From Novosphingobium pokkalii (lineage in GTDB: Bacteria; Pseudomonadota; Alphaproteobacteria; Sphingomonadales; Sphingomonadaceae), in NCBI RefSeq assembly GCF_014652855.1, contig NZ_BMZP01000007.1:141793-205792 (forward strand): DNA of 64,000 nucleotides, in the 5' to 3' direction. This document shows positions 27,933 through 37,341 of this stretch, piece by piece; position 1 is the first letter of the stretch, and each line of letters starts with the position of its first letter. The notes under the pieces are model-generated. The model had not been told where the DNA came from. It saw only the letters and a list, made by a program, of their open reading frames with translations, and searched no databases. The position numbers and the translations under genes are program-made.

Positions 27933-28970
27933 ATGAACGAAGCCGATATCCTGCGCGACATCCTTGATGCGCAGTTGGACATGCTGTGCCGCTTCACGGC
28001 CGATGGCACGATCCTGTTTGCCAACACCGCCTATGCGCGGATGATGGGCCATGCGCGGGAAGACCTGACCGGGCGCAACCTGTGGCAGTTCGTCCCGGAA
28101 AGCGAGCATGCGGCGATCCGCGCCGAATTGGCCGATCTCACCCCGCAAAATCCTTCGCGTACGATCGAGAACCGGCTGGAGGCGGCCGATGGCAGCGTGC
28201 GCTGGACGCTGTGGCGCAACCATGCCTTGGCGTTCGACGCGCAGGGGCGCTGGCAGATGGCGCAGTCCACCGGCATCGACATCACCGAGCGCAAGATGCT
28301 GGAAGACCGCCTGCGCCTGTTGCTGGAGGAATTGAACCATCGCGTGAAGAACACGCTGATGGTGGTGCAGGCCATGGCCTGGCAATCGTTTCGGGGCATG
28401 GACGGGGCAGCGGAGGGGGTGGAGAACTTCACCGCGCGGCTTCACGCGCTGGCAGCGGCGCACACCATTCTCAGCCGGCGCCAATGGGCCGGAGCGCCGA
28501 TGGCCGACGTGGTGCGGCAAGGCCTGACAGTGTGCAACGGCGAACTCGGCATGGGCGGGGCGCGGCGAGTCACGGTATCCGGCCCAGACCTGACGATCGG
28601 CGCGGCGCCCACCGTGTCGCTGGTGTTGGTGCTGCACGAGTTGGCCACCAATGCGATCAAGTATGGCGCCCTGTCCAACGCGACCGGCACGGTGTCGGTT
28701 TGCTGGACGGTGGAAGCCGATGGCCGGGTCAGCCTGGAATGGCGCGAGCAGGGTGGCCCTTCGGTCAGCCCGCCCAAGCGCAGCGGCTTCGGCACCCGGC
28801 TGATCCGGGATGCGATTACCCGGCAACTGGGTGGTGAAGCGCTGGTCGATCATGCCCATGATGGCGTGGTGGCGCGCTTCGTCCTGCCGACGGGGCATTT
28901 CAATCCCACCGGCATGGCGGCTATCGTCACCAATCCAGAGCTTTCCAATCCAGATGGGGAATCCGCATGA
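27933..28970 (+). CDS. PAS-domain sensor histidine kinase, HWE family
   Basis: 345-aa soluble kinase without membrane segments. PAS domain at residues 8-122 (DGTILFANTAYARMMGHAREDLTG), phosphoacceptor His136 in EELNHRVKNTL, and an HWE-type ATPase domain with the N-box LHELATNAIKYGAL (Asn240) and the WRE triad (EWREQGGP, Trp270). HWE kinases are common in alphaproteobacteria, often as light or general-stress sensors, but no flavin-binding LOV cysteine motif (GRNCRFLQ) is present. Overlaps the response regulator start, so they form a pair. Confidence 0.9.
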   Translation: MNEADILRDILDAQLDMLCRFTADGTILFANTAYARMMGHAREDLTGRNLWQFVPESEHAAIRAELADLTPQNPSRTIENRLEAADGSVRWTLWRNHALAFDAQGRWQMAQSTGIDITERKMLEDRLRLLLEELNHRVKNTLMVVQAMAWQSFRGMDGAAEGVENFTARLHALAAAHTILSRRQWAGAPMADVVRQGLTVCNGELGMGGARRVTVSGPDLTIGAAPTVSLVLVLHELATNAIKYGALSNATGTVSVCWTVEADGRVSLEWREQGGPSVSPPKRSGFGTRLIRDAITRQLGGEALVDHAHDGVVARFVLPTGHFNPTGMAAIVTNPELSNPDGESA

Positions 28971-29335
28971 CTGACTCCACCTTGCCCCTGGCGGGCCGCC
29001 GCGTGCTGGTGGTGGAAGACGAATTCATCGTGGCGGCCATGCTGGCCGATGCCCTGGAAGATGATGGCGCGGACGTGGTCGGCCCGGTCGGCACGCAAGC
29101 CGAAGCCGTCGCCGTCGCGCAAGCGGAGGCCATCGATCTCGCCGTGCTGGACTGGAACCTCAATGGCGAGCCGGGATCGCCGGTGGCGCGGGCCTTGCGC
29201 GCGCGGGGTGTGCCGTTCGTGATTTCGACCGGCTATGGCGCGGTGGAGGCGGAATTCGCCGATGTGCCGATCCTGCACAAGCCCTATGCCCCAGCTCGCC
29301 TCACCGCGTGTCTCGTGGACCTGCTTGGAGGTTGA
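28967..29335 (+). CDS. single-domain response regulator
   Basis: 122-aa receiver domain with no output domain. Acidic pocket Glu17-Asp18-Glu19, phosphoacceptor Asp62 (LAVLDWNLNG), and the conserved Lys in LHKPYAP. The ATG overlaps the kinase stop (ATGA), so it is the probable phosphoryl acceptor of that kinase. Downstream action must be through protein contacts. Confidence 0.9.
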   Translation: MTDSTLPLAGRRVLVVEDEFIVAAMLADALEDDGADVVGPVGTQAEAVAVAQAEAIDLAVLDWNLNGEPGSPVARALRARGVPFVISTGYGAVEAEFADVPILHKPYAPARLTACLVDLLGG

Positions 29336-29354
29336 GCCAGGGCGGCACGGGCGT

Positions 29355-29702
29355 TCAGTGCTTGAGCGTGTCCGAGGCTTCGTCGGCGCCCTGCTTCACG
29401 CGATTGCCAAACTTGTCGGCAGCAGCGCCAGCCTTGTCGGCCGCCTTGTCCAGCTTGCGACCGGCATCGTCTGCCGCCTTGTCGGCAGCCTTGCTGGCGT
29501 TGTCGAGCGCCTTGTCTGCTGCGGCAGAGACGCTGTCGGCGGCCTTGTCGGCAGCGCGGCCCGCGTCCTTGGCAGCATCGCGCGCGTCATCGGCGGCGGA
29601 ATCGGCAGCAGCGGCCGTCTTGTCCTGGGTCTTTTCCGAGCAGGCGGCCAAGCCGGCGCCGGCAAGCAGCAGGGCGGGCAGGGCGAAATAAAGGCGACGC
29701 AT
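29355..29702 (-). CDS. small lipoprotein with Ala/Asp/Lys helical repeats
   Basis: 115 aa. Lipobox LAGAGLAAC puts the lipid-modified Cys at residue 21. The rest is a run of roughly 11-residue amphipathic repeats (variants of AADKAADDA, e.g. DNASKAADKAADDAGRKLDKAADKAGAAADKF) resembling apolipoprotein or LEA-type helices. Half the residues are Ala or Asp. No enzyme motif. Probably an envelope-associated helical protein; function unknown. Confidence 0.75.
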   Translation of the reverse strand: MRRLYFALPALLLAGAGLAACSEKTQDKTAAAADSAADDARDAAKDAGRAADKAADSVSAAADKALDNASKAADKAADDAGRKLDKAADKAGAAADKFGNRVKQGADEASDTLKH

Positions 29703-29770
29703 GTGACGGTCACTCCCGTTCGAGGTGGTTTGCTGTGGCCAACGCAGGACCGGTTTGCGCGGTTCCCCGC

Positions 29771-30427
29771 TCAATCGTGGGGCGTGGTCGTTTCCGCTTC
29801 TTCCACGGCCTGCTCGCCGCCCAGGCCATGGCGCAGCAGCATCGGGATCTGCACGAAGGTGAACAGGAACGAGAGCGCGCTGACGCCCCAGACCTTGGCC
29901 GCCAGCCAGCCATCAAAGGTGAGCGCATGGCGCAGCACTTCGTTGAGCGCGGCCAGGAACAGGAAGAACCAGGCCCAGTTGCGCGAGAGCTTGCGCCAGC
30001 CGGTTTCGTCCAGCCCGTCGAACGCGCTTTCCAGCAGCATGCGCAGCACGGCCTTGCCGCGCGCCAGCCCGATGAACAGGCCCCCGGCAAACAGCAGGTA
30101 GATCACCGTGGGCTTGATCTGGATCCAGAACGGATCGCCCAGGAACACGGTGAGCGTGCCGAAACCCAGGATCAGCGTGGTCGAAAGCCACAGCATCGGC
30201 GAAATCCGGCCCAGGCGCCATTTCGACACCACGAGCGCGAGCACCGTGGCGGCCATGAACACCACCGTGCTCTTGGTGATCGCCACCACCGCGCCCACGC
30301 CCGAATCCGCGCTCTTGTCCGGGCTGAAATGGCGATAGGCGAGGAAGAACACCAGCAGCGGGCCATAATCGACCGCCAGGTTCACCCACGAAGACTTGGG
30401 CTTGGCCTTGTTCTGTGGCTCGCTCAC
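29771..30427 (-). CDS. ispZ: inner membrane-spanning septation protein A (YciB/IspZ)
   Basis: 218 aa with about five transmembrane helices. Family motifs: DYGPLLVFFLAYRHF near the N-terminus, GTLTVFLGDPFWIQIKPTVIYLLFAG in the middle and NEVLRH towards the end. YciB links the cell-wall elongation and division machineries. Its start overlaps the ftsY stop (4 bases), so it is the last member of the mtaB-ftsY-ispZ chain. Confidence 0.93.
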   Translation of the reverse strand: MSEPQNKAKPKSSWVNLAVDYGPLLVFFLAYRHFSPDKSADSGVGAVVAITKSTVVFMAATVLALVVSKWRLGRISPMLWLSTTLILGFGTLTVFLGDPFWIQIKPTVIYLLFAGGLFIGLARGKAVLRMLLESAFDGLDETGWRKLSRNWAWFFLFLAALNEVLRHALTFDGWLAAKVWGVSALSFLFTFVQIPMLLRHGLGGEQAVEEAETTTPHD

Positions 30428-31350
30428 TGGAACACCCCCGCAATCACCTTGGCGACCAGGTCGGGATCGAACGGGCGAAGGTCGTCGATGGTTTCACCCA
30501 CGCCGATGGCGTGGATCGGCAGGCCATATTGCTCGGCCGCCGCCACCAGCACGCCACCGCGCGCGGTGCCGTCCAGCTTGGTCATGATCAGGCCGGAAAC
30601 GCCTGCCACATCCTTGAAGATTTCAATCTGTTGAAGTGCGTTCTGCCCGTTGGTGGCATCGAGCACCAACACCACGTCGTGCGGGGCTTCCGGGTTGAGG
30701 CGGCCGAGCACGCGGCGCACCTTGGCAAGCTCGTCCATCAACTCGCGCTTGTTGTGCAGGCGCCCGGCCGTGTCGACGATCAGCACGTCGGTGCCCGCGT
30801 CAGTCGCAGCCTTGACCGCATCGAACACGATGGAGGCGGGATCGCCACCTTCCGGGCCGGTGACGATCGGAATGGCCAGGCGATCGGCCCAGACTTTCAA
30901 CTGGCCGATGGCGGCGGCGCGGAACGTGTCCCCGGCCGCGAGCATCACCGAATAGTCCAGTTCCTGGAACAGATGCGCCAGCTTGGCGATCGTAGTGGTC
31001 TTGCCCGAACCGTTGACGCCGATCACCAGGATCACCTGCGGGCGCGGGAAAGCCACGATATCGAGCGGCTTGGCCACGCCGCGCAGGATCGTGGCGATTT
31101 CCTCGGCCACGGCGCTGCGCAAGGTGAGGTCGTCCAGCCCCTGTTCGAACCGGGCGGCGGCGAGCGTCTTGCGGATGCGGGCGGCGGCGCGCGGGCCAAG
31201 GTCCGACATGATCAGCGCATCCTCGATATCGTCGAGCTGCGTATCGCTGAGCCGGGTGGCGCCGCCAAAGCCCGCCAGATTGCCGGCCAGGCGCTCCGAG
31301 GTCTTGCGCAGCCCGCCGACCAGACGTTCCGACCAGCTTTCGCTACTCAT
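30424..31350 (-). CDS. ftsY: signal recognition particle receptor FtsY
   Basis: 308-aa SRP-receptor GTPase that docks ribosome-SRP complexes at the membrane. The N domain (1-95) is followed by GVNGSGKTTT (P-loop, 111-120), DTAGRLHNKREL and TKLDGTARGG. It lacks the long acidic A domain of enterobacterial FtsY, as in most alphaproteobacteria. Start at 31350 overlaps the mtaB stop by 4 bases. Its partner ffh is in the same window at 35402. Confidence 0.95.
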   Translation of the reverse strand: MSSESWSERLVGGLRKTSERLAGNLAGFGGATRLSDTQLDDIEDALIMSDLGPRAAARIRKTLAAARFEQGLDDLTLRSAVAEEIATILRGVAKPLDIVAFPRPQVILVIGVNGSGKTTTIAKLAHLFQELDYSVMLAAGDTFRAAAIGQLKVWADRLAIPIVTGPEGGDPASIVFDAVKAATDAGTDVLIVDTAGRLHNKRELMDELAKVRRVLGRLNPEAPHDVVLVLDATNGQNALQQIEIFKDVAGVSGLIMTKLDGTARGGVLVAAAEQYGLPIHAIGVGETIDDLRPFDPDLVAKVIAGVFQ

Positions 31351-32543
31351 GCCAGCATTCCTTCTTCGATTCCTTGCGGTGTCAGCGTGATCAGGCTGCC
31401 CGGCACGGTGCCGGCAGGCAGGCGATAGGGCGCGAAATCCGGGCCATGGCCGGTGCCGTCGCGTTCGGCAAGCACTTGTGCAGGGCGGCCGACCAGGCCG
31501 TGCAGCCAGTCGGCGCGGGTTTGCGCCACGGCGGCGCGCAACTGCGCCGCGCGTTCGCGCACCAGCGGCGGCGGCACGGGCGGCATGCGCGCGGCGGGCG
31601 TGCCGGGGCGCGGCGAATAGGGAAAGACATGGCCATGGACGATGCCGGCAGCCGCCACGATGCTCAGGTTGTCGGCATGCATCGCGGCATCCTCGGTGGG
31701 AAAGCCGGCGATCAGATCGGCGCCGATGGCCATGTCCGGGCGGTGGCGGCGCAGGGTGTCCACCAGGTCCAGCGCCTGCGCGCGGGTGTGGCGGCGCTTC
31801 ATCCGCTTGAGCACCATGTCCGCCCCCGATTGCAGCGAAAGGTGCACATGGGGCATCACGCGCGGCTCGTGGCACAAGAGGTCCAGCAGCAGCGGGTCGA
31901 TCTCGACGCCATCCACCGAAGACAGGCGCAGGCGGGGCAGGGCGGGGAAAGCGCGCAGGATCGCCGCGACCAGATCGCCCAGCCGCGCCGGCTCGGGCAG
32001 ATCGGCGCCCCAACTGGTCAGGTCCACGCCGGTCAGCACCACTTCCGCCACGCCATGGGCCAGGTGCCCGGCCAGGGTTTGCAGCACCTGCGCGATCGGC
32101 GCGGAGCGGCTGGCGCCGCGCCCGGCGGGAATGATGCAGAACGTGCAGGCATGGTCGCAGCCGTTCTGCACCGCCACGAACGCGCGGGTGTGGCGTTCTG
32201 ATGCCGCCACCGGCACGGGTGGCGCAGGCACCTGCCAGCGCGCGGGATCGAGCTTGGCCGAATTTTCGATGACGCCGTCGACTTCTTCCATCGCGGCAAA
32301 GGTGGCCGGATCAATCGTGGCCGCGCAACCGGTCACCAGCAGGCGCGCCTGCGGGTGGTCGCGGCGCAGGCGGCGCACGGCGCGGCGCGACTGGCGCACC
32401 GCCTCGGCCGTGACGGCGCAGGAATTGACCACGACGGTGGCGGTCGGCGCGGCGGCCAGCAGGCCCCGGATGGCCTCGCTTTCCGAAAGGTTCATCCGGC
32501 AGCCGAGCGTGACGACTTCGGGTGGGGCGGCCTGTTCGGGCAA
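31347..32543 (-). CDS. mtaB: tRNA t6A37 methylthiotransferase MtaB
   Basis: Radical-SAM methylthiotransferase (398 aa) converting t6A to ms2t6A at position 37 of tRNAs. The N-terminal cluster ligands are Cys15 (LGCRMN), Cys42 and Cys73; the radical-SAM triad is Cys129-x3-Cys133-x2-Cys136 (GCDHACTFC). A C-terminal TRAM-like region is short. Starts 7 bp after the dapF stop. Confidence 0.92.
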   Translation of the reverse strand: MPEQAAPPEVVTLGCRMNLSESEAIRGLLAAAPTATVVVNSCAVTAEAVRQSRRAVRRLRRDHPQARLLVTGCAATIDPATFAAMEEVDGVIENSAKLDPARWQVPAPPVPVAASERHTRAFVAVQNGCDHACTFCIIPAGRGASRSAPIAQVLQTLAGHLAHGVAEVVLTGVDLTSWGADLPEPARLGDLVAAILRAFPALPRLRLSSVDGVEIDPLLLDLLCHEPRVMPHVHLSLQSGADMVLKRMKRRHTRAQALDLVDTLRRHRPDMAIGADLIAGFPTEDAAMHADNLSIVAAAGIVHGHVFPYSPRPGTPAARMPPVPPPLVRERAAQLRAAVAQTRADWLHGLVGRPAQVLAERDGTGHGPDFAPYRLPAGTVPGSLITLTPQGIEEGMLA

Positions 32544-32550
32544 AGTCGCC

Positions 32551-33372
32551 TCAGAGGGGGTAGAGCGCGTCGTCGAAAGCGCCTTCGAAGCTGGTGGTGG
32601 CCGGGCCGGTCATGGTGATCGTGCCGCCTTCGGGCCAATCGATGCGCAAGCTGCCGCCGGGCAGGTCCACCGCCACGCTGCGCCCCACCAGCTTGCGCCG
32701 CATCGCCGCCACGGCCGTGGCGCAGGCGCCGGTGCCACAGGCGCGGGTCAGCCCGGCGCCGCGCTCCCACACGCGCAGGGCAAGGTGATCGGGGCCGATC
32801 ACGCTGGCGACATTCACATTGACCCGCTCGGGAAAAACCGGGTCGTTCTCGATGATCGGGCCAAGCCGGGCGAGGTCCACCGCGTGGACATCCGGCACGA
32901 AGAACACCGCATGGGGATTGCCGACGTTGACTGCCACCGGGTTTTCCAGCGTCTCCCAGCCGAGCGGCATGGCCATGGTGTCCATCGCATAGGCAAGGGG
33001 GATGGCGTTCCAGTCGAACCGGGGGGCGCCCATGTCCACGGCGATTCCGGCGTCGGTGGCCTGCGCTTCGATCAGGCCGCCGGCGGTTTCGATGCGGGTG
33101 TGCCCGGCGCGTTCGGCGCCGAGCAGCAGGCCCACGGCGCGGCTGGCGTTGCCGCAGGCGCCCACTTCGCTGCCGTCGGGATTGAAGATGCGCATCTTCA
33201 CGTCTGCCAGCGCCGAAGGTTCGAGTACGATGAACTGGTCGCAGCCGATGCCGGTGTGGCGATCGGCCAGCGCCGCAGCGCGCGCGGGCGAGACCGGCAG
33301 CGCGGTTTCGCGCGCGTCGATCACGACGAAATCGTTGCCCAGGCCGTGCATCTTGATGAAGGGAATGCGCAT
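32551..33372 (-). CDS. dapF: diaminopimelate epimerase
   Basis: Interconverts LL- and meso-diaminopimelate for lysine and peptidoglycan (273 aa). The two catalytic cysteines are Cys73 (GACGNASR) and Cys212 (ACGTGACAT). N-terminus MHGLGNDFVVID is the family motif. The ATG at 33372 sits directly on this motif; an ATG 36 nt upstream is less likely. Confidence 0.96.
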   Translation of the reverse strand: MRIPFIKMHGLGNDFVVIDARETALPVSPARAAALADRHTGIGCDQFIVLEPSALADVKMRIFNPDGSEVGACGNASRAVGLLLGAERAGHTRIETAGGLIEAQATDAGIAVDMGAPRFDWNAIPLAYAMDTMAMPLGWETLENPVAVNVGNPHAVFFVPDVHAVDLARLGPIIENDPVFPERVNVNVASVIGPDHLALRVWERGAGLTRACGTGACATAVAAMRRKLVGRSVAVDLPGGSLRIDWPEGGTITMTGPATTSFEGAFDDALYPL

Positions 33373-33423
33373 GGCCCGCGATCTAGGCGCCAATGGCCCC
33401 CCGCGCAATGCCTGCGCAGTGGA

Positions 33424-35091
33424 TCAGCCGTTCGCGGCGCGATCCTGCGCCGGGGCAGCATCGGCGTGATCGTGGCCGCCGACCAGCAGATCCTCGGCGG
33501 CCAGCGCGGCGCGCACGGTCTGCGCGTCCTGCGGTTGGCCATAGAGGAAGCCCTGGCCCTTGAACGAGCCGAGCTTGCGCAGTTCTTCCAGCACGCCTTC
33601 GGTCTCGATGCCCTCGGCGGTCAGCGGCAGGTCCAGCCCCTGGCCCAGCGAGGTGATCGCGGCGACGATCGTGGCGCTGTCCTTGCAGCGATCGAGCGTG
33701 GACACAAAGCTGCGATCGATCTTGATCCGGTCGAACGGCAGCGAGCGCAATTGCGCGATCGAGCTGTAGCCGGTGCCGAAATCATCCAGGCTCAGGCGGA
33801 TGCCCTGGTTCTTGAGGCTGGCGACGAGCGAGCGCACCAGCGGCAGGTTTTCGTGCAGGCAGGTTTCGGTGATTTCCACATCCAGCCGGTGCGGCGGGAA
33901 ATTGGCTTCGACCAGCAGCTTGAGCAGGCGCTGCGCAAACCACGGATCGCGCAGTTGCAGCGGCGAGACGTTGACCGAGAGCGTGAGCGAGGGATCCCAT
34001 TCGCGCGCATCGATCAGCGCTTGGCGGATCAGCGCTTCGGACAGCTCGGCGATCACGCCGATTTCCTCGGCCACCGGGATGAACACATCGGGCGCAATCA
34101 GGCCATGACGCGGCGATTGCCAGCGCGCCAGCATTTCAAAGCCGGAGAGACGGCCGGTGTCGATATCGATCTGCTTTTCGTAATAGGGCACGAATTCGCC
34201 CCGCGCGATGCCTTCGCGAATGCCGCTTTCCAGATCGGCGCGAAAGCGCAGTTCCTTTTCCATCGCCGGATCGAACCAGCAGAAGCGGTTTCGTCCGCTG
34301 CTCTTGGCCTGGTACATGGCCAGATCGGCGTGGTGCTGGAGCCGCGCCGCGATGGCCGCCTCGTCGGCCTCCTGCGGTATCATCGCGCCATCGCTGCGCG
34401 CCAGGCCGATCGATCCGGAAATGTCCACGTTGCAATCGGTCAGATGCACTGGTTCGGCGAGAGCGGCGTTGAGCTGGCTGGCCACCTGTTCGACCATCGC
34501 CGCGCGGGCCGGGTCGAAGCGCAGGGCGCAGGTGAATTCGTCGCCGCCGATGCGGGCGATGATCGCGCCGGGCGGCAGGGTTGTGCGCAGGCGCTCGGCC
34601 GTGGCGACAAGCACCGCATCACCGGTCTGGTGCCCGTGTAGGTCGTTGGCGCGCTTGAACTTGTCGAGATCGAGCATGAACAGCGCGACCGCTTCGCCCT
34701 GGGCATGGGCCTCGCGCACCATGGCCTCGATCGCACTGTCCAGGCTGCGGCGGTTGAGGCAGCCGGTGAGGGGATCAGTGAACGCCAGGGTGCGCGCGGT
34801 TTCCTCGGCGCGGCGGCGTTCGCGCACTTCGCCGGTCAGTTCCACGTAGCGGCGCCAGCCGAAGATGATCAGCGCGATGTTGAGCAGCAGAGCGTTGGCC
34901 AGGATCGAATCGACGCTGGCCCCGCCGAACAGCACATGGCGCACGGTGCGGGTAAGCACGGCCGAGCCCGAGCCGACGAACAGGATGATCGCCGCTGCGA
35001 TGATTCCCAGAGCCACGATATCCCGCTCCGCGCGCGGAATGCCGGGCGTTCCTGACGCGGTATTGCCGCTGTCCATTGCCGCGCTTGCCAT
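33424..35091 (-). CDS. membrane-anchored GGDEF-EAL cyclic-di-GMP enzyme
   Basis: 555 aa. Two N-terminal hydrophobic helices (about 25-46 and 63-79), a diguanylate cyclase domain with an intact GGDEF (182-186) but no RxxD inhibitory site just before it, and a phosphodiesterase domain whose signature reads FEML (E319) in place of EAL. The other metal and catalytic positions (SVNVSP, ITET, DDFGTGYSS, IKIDRSF, AEGIET) are present, so PDE activity is plausible. Both activities cannot be ranked from sequence. The frame stays open upstream to 35295, but the ATG at 35091 precedes the first helix. Confidence 0.9.
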   Translation of the reverse strand: MASAAMDSGNTASGTPGIPRAERDIVALGIIAAAIILFVGSGSAVLTRTVRHVLFGGASVDSILANALLLNIALIIFGWRRYVELTGEVRERRRAEETARTLAFTDPLTGCLNRRSLDSAIEAMVREAHAQGEAVALFMLDLDKFKRANDLHGHQTGDAVLVATAERLRTTLPPGAIIARIGGDEFTCALRFDPARAAMVEQVASQLNAALAEPVHLTDCNVDISGSIGLARSDGAMIPQEADEAAIAARLQHHADLAMYQAKSSGRNRFCWFDPAMEKELRFRADLESGIREGIARGEFVPYYEKQIDIDTGRLSGFEMLARWQSPRHGLIAPDVFIPVAEEIGVIAELSEALIRQALIDAREWDPSLTLSVNVSPLQLRDPWFAQRLLKLLVEANFPPHRLDVEITETCLHENLPLVRSLVASLKNQGIRLSLDDFGTGYSSIAQLRSLPFDRIKIDRSFVSTLDRCKDSATIVAAITSLGQGLDLPLTAEGIETEGVLEELRKLGSFKGQGFLYGQPQDAQTVRAALAAEDLLVGGHDHADAAPAQDRAANG

Positions 35092-35401
35092 GCCGTACCC
35101 TGCTCGTCTTCCCCCAAGACCGCCCCCTGGCCGTCCTGTCTTGCACTTGCGGGAACTTACGTGGGGGCTGTTGAAATATTGGTTAAGACTTGCGCGATGG
35201 CCGGATTCCGCCGGGTTTGGCGCAGGTGCAGGGTTGCAATCAAGCAGGGCGGGGGGTAAGGGCGGCCCACTGTGGAAGCCGGGAATCGCCGGCATCCGGC
35301 AGATTCGTTTTGTACGCCCCTGATGGATGGCGCACGCTGGTCGGCGAGGTTTCGCCCACCGGCGTTTTTCGCGTTATCGACCAGAGGCGCTCGCTTTGGC
35401 A
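35092..35401. other. 310-bp divergent intergenic region (GGDEF-EAL / ffh)
   Basis: No gene supported. It must carry divergent promoters for the GGDEF-EAL gene and ffh. An AT-richer patch (35170-35190, TTGAAATATTGGTTAAGAC) is the only visible composition change. No terminator or known leader seen. Confidence 0.35.
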
Positions 35402-36901
35402 ATGGAGCAGCGCGTGTTCGACAGTCTTTCCGACCGGCTTGGCGGCGTATTCGACCGCCTGCGCGGGCGCGGCGCGCTTTCCGAAGACGACGTGCGTGGC
35501 GCCATGCGCGAAGTGCGCATTGCCCTACTGGAGGCCGACGTGGCCTTGCCGGTGGTGCGCCGCTTCGTCGATCGCGTCACCGAAGAGGCGGTGGGCCAGT
35601 CGGTCCTGAAGTCGGTCACGCCCGGCCAGCAGGTCGTCAAGATCGTCAATGATGCCCTGGTCGAAATGCTCGGCAGCGAGGCGGCCGATCTCGATCTGGC
35701 GGCCACTCCGCCGGTCGTGATCATGATGGTCGGCCTGCAGGGTTCGGGCAAGACCACCAGCACGGCCAAGATCGGCAAGCTGATCAAGGAAAAGCGCGGC
35801 AAGAAGGTGATGATGGCGTCGCTCGACGTCAATCGCCCGGCCGCGCAGGAACAGCTCAAGGTTCTGGGCGAGCAGGCCGGCGTCGCCACGCTGCCGATCG
35901 TGCCGGGCCAGTCGCCGGTCGAAATCGCCACCCGCGCGCTCAATGCGGCCAAGCTCCAGGCCGTCGACGTGCTGCTGCTCGACACCGCCGGGCGTCTCCA
36001 TGTCGACCAGGCGCTGATGGACGAGATGAAGGCGGTGGCCGCCATCTCGACGCCGCGCGAAACCCTGCTCGTCGTCGACTCGCTGACCGGCCAGGACGCG
36101 GTCAACGTGGCGCAGGCCTTTGCCGGCGAAGTCGACCTGACCGGCGTTGTGCTGACCCGCATGGACGGCGACGCGCGCGGCGGTGCGGCGCTGTCGATGC
36201 GCGCCGTCACCGGCAAGCCGATCAAGTTTGCCGCCACGGGCGAAAAGCTGGATGCCATCGAGCAGTTCCAGCCCGAGCGCGTGGCCGGCCGCATTCTGGG
36301 CATGGGCGATATCGTCTCGATCGTCGAAAAGGCGGCCGCGACGATCAAGCAGGACGAAGCCGAAAAGCTCGCCGCGCGCATGGCCAAGGGCCAGTTCGAC
36401 ATGAACGACCTGCGCACCCAGTTGCAGCAGATGCAGCGCATGGGTGGCCTGGGCGCGCTCGCGGGCCTGATGCCGGGCATGAAGAAGGCCAAAGCGGCGA
36501 TGGCCCAGTCCGGCATGGACGACAAGGTGCTGCTGCACATGGACGCGATCATCGGCTCGATGACCGTCAAGGAGCGCGCCAAGCCCGAACTGCTCAACGC
36601 CAAGCGCAAGATCCGCGTGGCCAAGGGTTCCGGCACCACGGTGCAGGACGTCAACAAGCTTCTGAAGATGCACATGGAAATGGCCAAGGCCATGAAGCAG
36701 ATCAAGAAGATGGGCGGCCTCAAGGGCCTGGGCGCGCTGTTCGGCAAGGGTGGCCTGGGTGCCGCCATGCCGGGGCTGGATCAGCAGGGCGGCGGTATGG
36801 GCGGCCTTGGTGGCTTGGGTGGCGGCGGCCTGGGTGGCCTGCCGGGCCTGGGCAGCGGCGGTCTGCCCTCCAACCTGGGCGATCTGCTCAAGAAGAAATG
36901 A
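35402..36901 (+). CDS. ffh: signal recognition particle protein Ffh
   Basis: SRP54 homologue (499 aa) that binds signal peptides and 4.5S RNA. N domain 1-95, GTPase domain with GLQGSGKTTSTAKIG, DTAGRLHVD and TRMDGDARGG, then a Met-rich M domain (about 330-440: MQRMGGLGALAGLMPGM). The C-terminal 45 residues are a Gly/Leu-rich tail (GGLGGLGGGGLGGLPGLG) longer than usual. ATG at 35402 chosen; a GTG at 35414 (FDSL) would also fit. Confidence 0.95.
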   Translation: MEQRVFDSLSDRLGGVFDRLRGRGALSEDDVRGAMREVRIALLEADVALPVVRRFVDRVTEEAVGQSVLKSVTPGQQVVKIVNDALVEMLGSEAADLDLAATPPVVIMMVGLQGSGKTTSTAKIGKLIKEKRGKKVMMASLDVNRPAAQEQLKVLGEQAGVATLPIVPGQSPVEIATRALNAAKLQAVDVLLLDTAGRLHVDQALMDEMKAVAAISTPRETLLVVDSLTGQDAVNVAQAFAGEVDLTGVVLTRMDGDARGGAALSMRAVTGKPIKFAATGEKLDAIEQFQPERVAGRILGMGDIVSIVEKAAATIKQDEAEKLAARMAKGQFDMNDLRTQLQQMQRMGGLGALAGLMPGMKKAKAAMAQSGMDDKVLLHMDAIIGSMTVKERAKPELLNAKRKIRVAKGSGTTVQDVNKLLKMHMEMAKAMKQIKKMGGLKGLGALFGKGGLGAAMPGLDQQGGGMGGLGGLGGGGLGGLPGLGSGGLPSNLGDLLKKK

Positions 36902-36939
36902 TTTTTCCGGTATTCTCAATTTAGTCGAAAGGTAGTCGA

Positions 36940-37326
36940 ATGTCTGTTTCTCTGCGTCTGTCGCGTGGCGGTTCCAAGAAGCGCCCCTATTACAAGATCG
37001 TCGCTTCCAACAGCCGCGCCCCGCGCGACGGCAAGTATCTGGAGCAGGTGGGCACCTACAACCCGCTGCTCGCCAAGGACGCCGAAGACCGCGTGCGCCT
37101 GGTCGAAGACCGCGTGCGTTACTGGCTCGGCGTTGGCGCCCAGCCGACCGACCGCGTTGCCCGCCTGCTCGACAAGGCCGGCATCAAGGAGCGCAAGCCC
37201 ACCAACAACCCGCAGGCTGGCGAACCCGGCAAGAAGGCCAAGGAACGCGCCGAAGACAAGGCTGAAAAGGCCGCAGCCGCCGCTGCTGCTGCTGCCGAAG
37301 CGGCCGGCGAAACCGCCGAAGCCTGA
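36940..37326 (+). CDS. rpsP: 30S ribosomal protein S16
   Basis: 128-aa S16. The N-terminus [42 protein letters not shown] is canonical. After residue 85 comes an Ala/Lys/Glu-rich extension ([30 protein letters not shown]) common in alphaproteobacteria. First gene of the rpsP-rimM-trmD-rplS operon; ribosome binding site GAAAGG. Confidence 0.97.
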   Translation: MSVSLRLSRGGSKKRPYYKIVASNSRAPRDGKYLEQVGTYNPLLAKDAEDRVRLVEDRVRYWLGVGAQPTDRVARLLDKAGIKERKPTNNPQAGEPGKKAKERAEDKAEKAAAAAAAAAEAAGETAEA

Positions 37327-37341
37327 GGCCTGTAGAACGGC

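Noticed and set aside
31642-34641. 999-codon open frame on the plus strand opposite mtaB, dapF and the GGDEF-EAL gene
   Set aside because: It spans three well-identified minus-strand genes, has no recognisable domain and low-complexity Arg/Gln content typical of a shadow frame.
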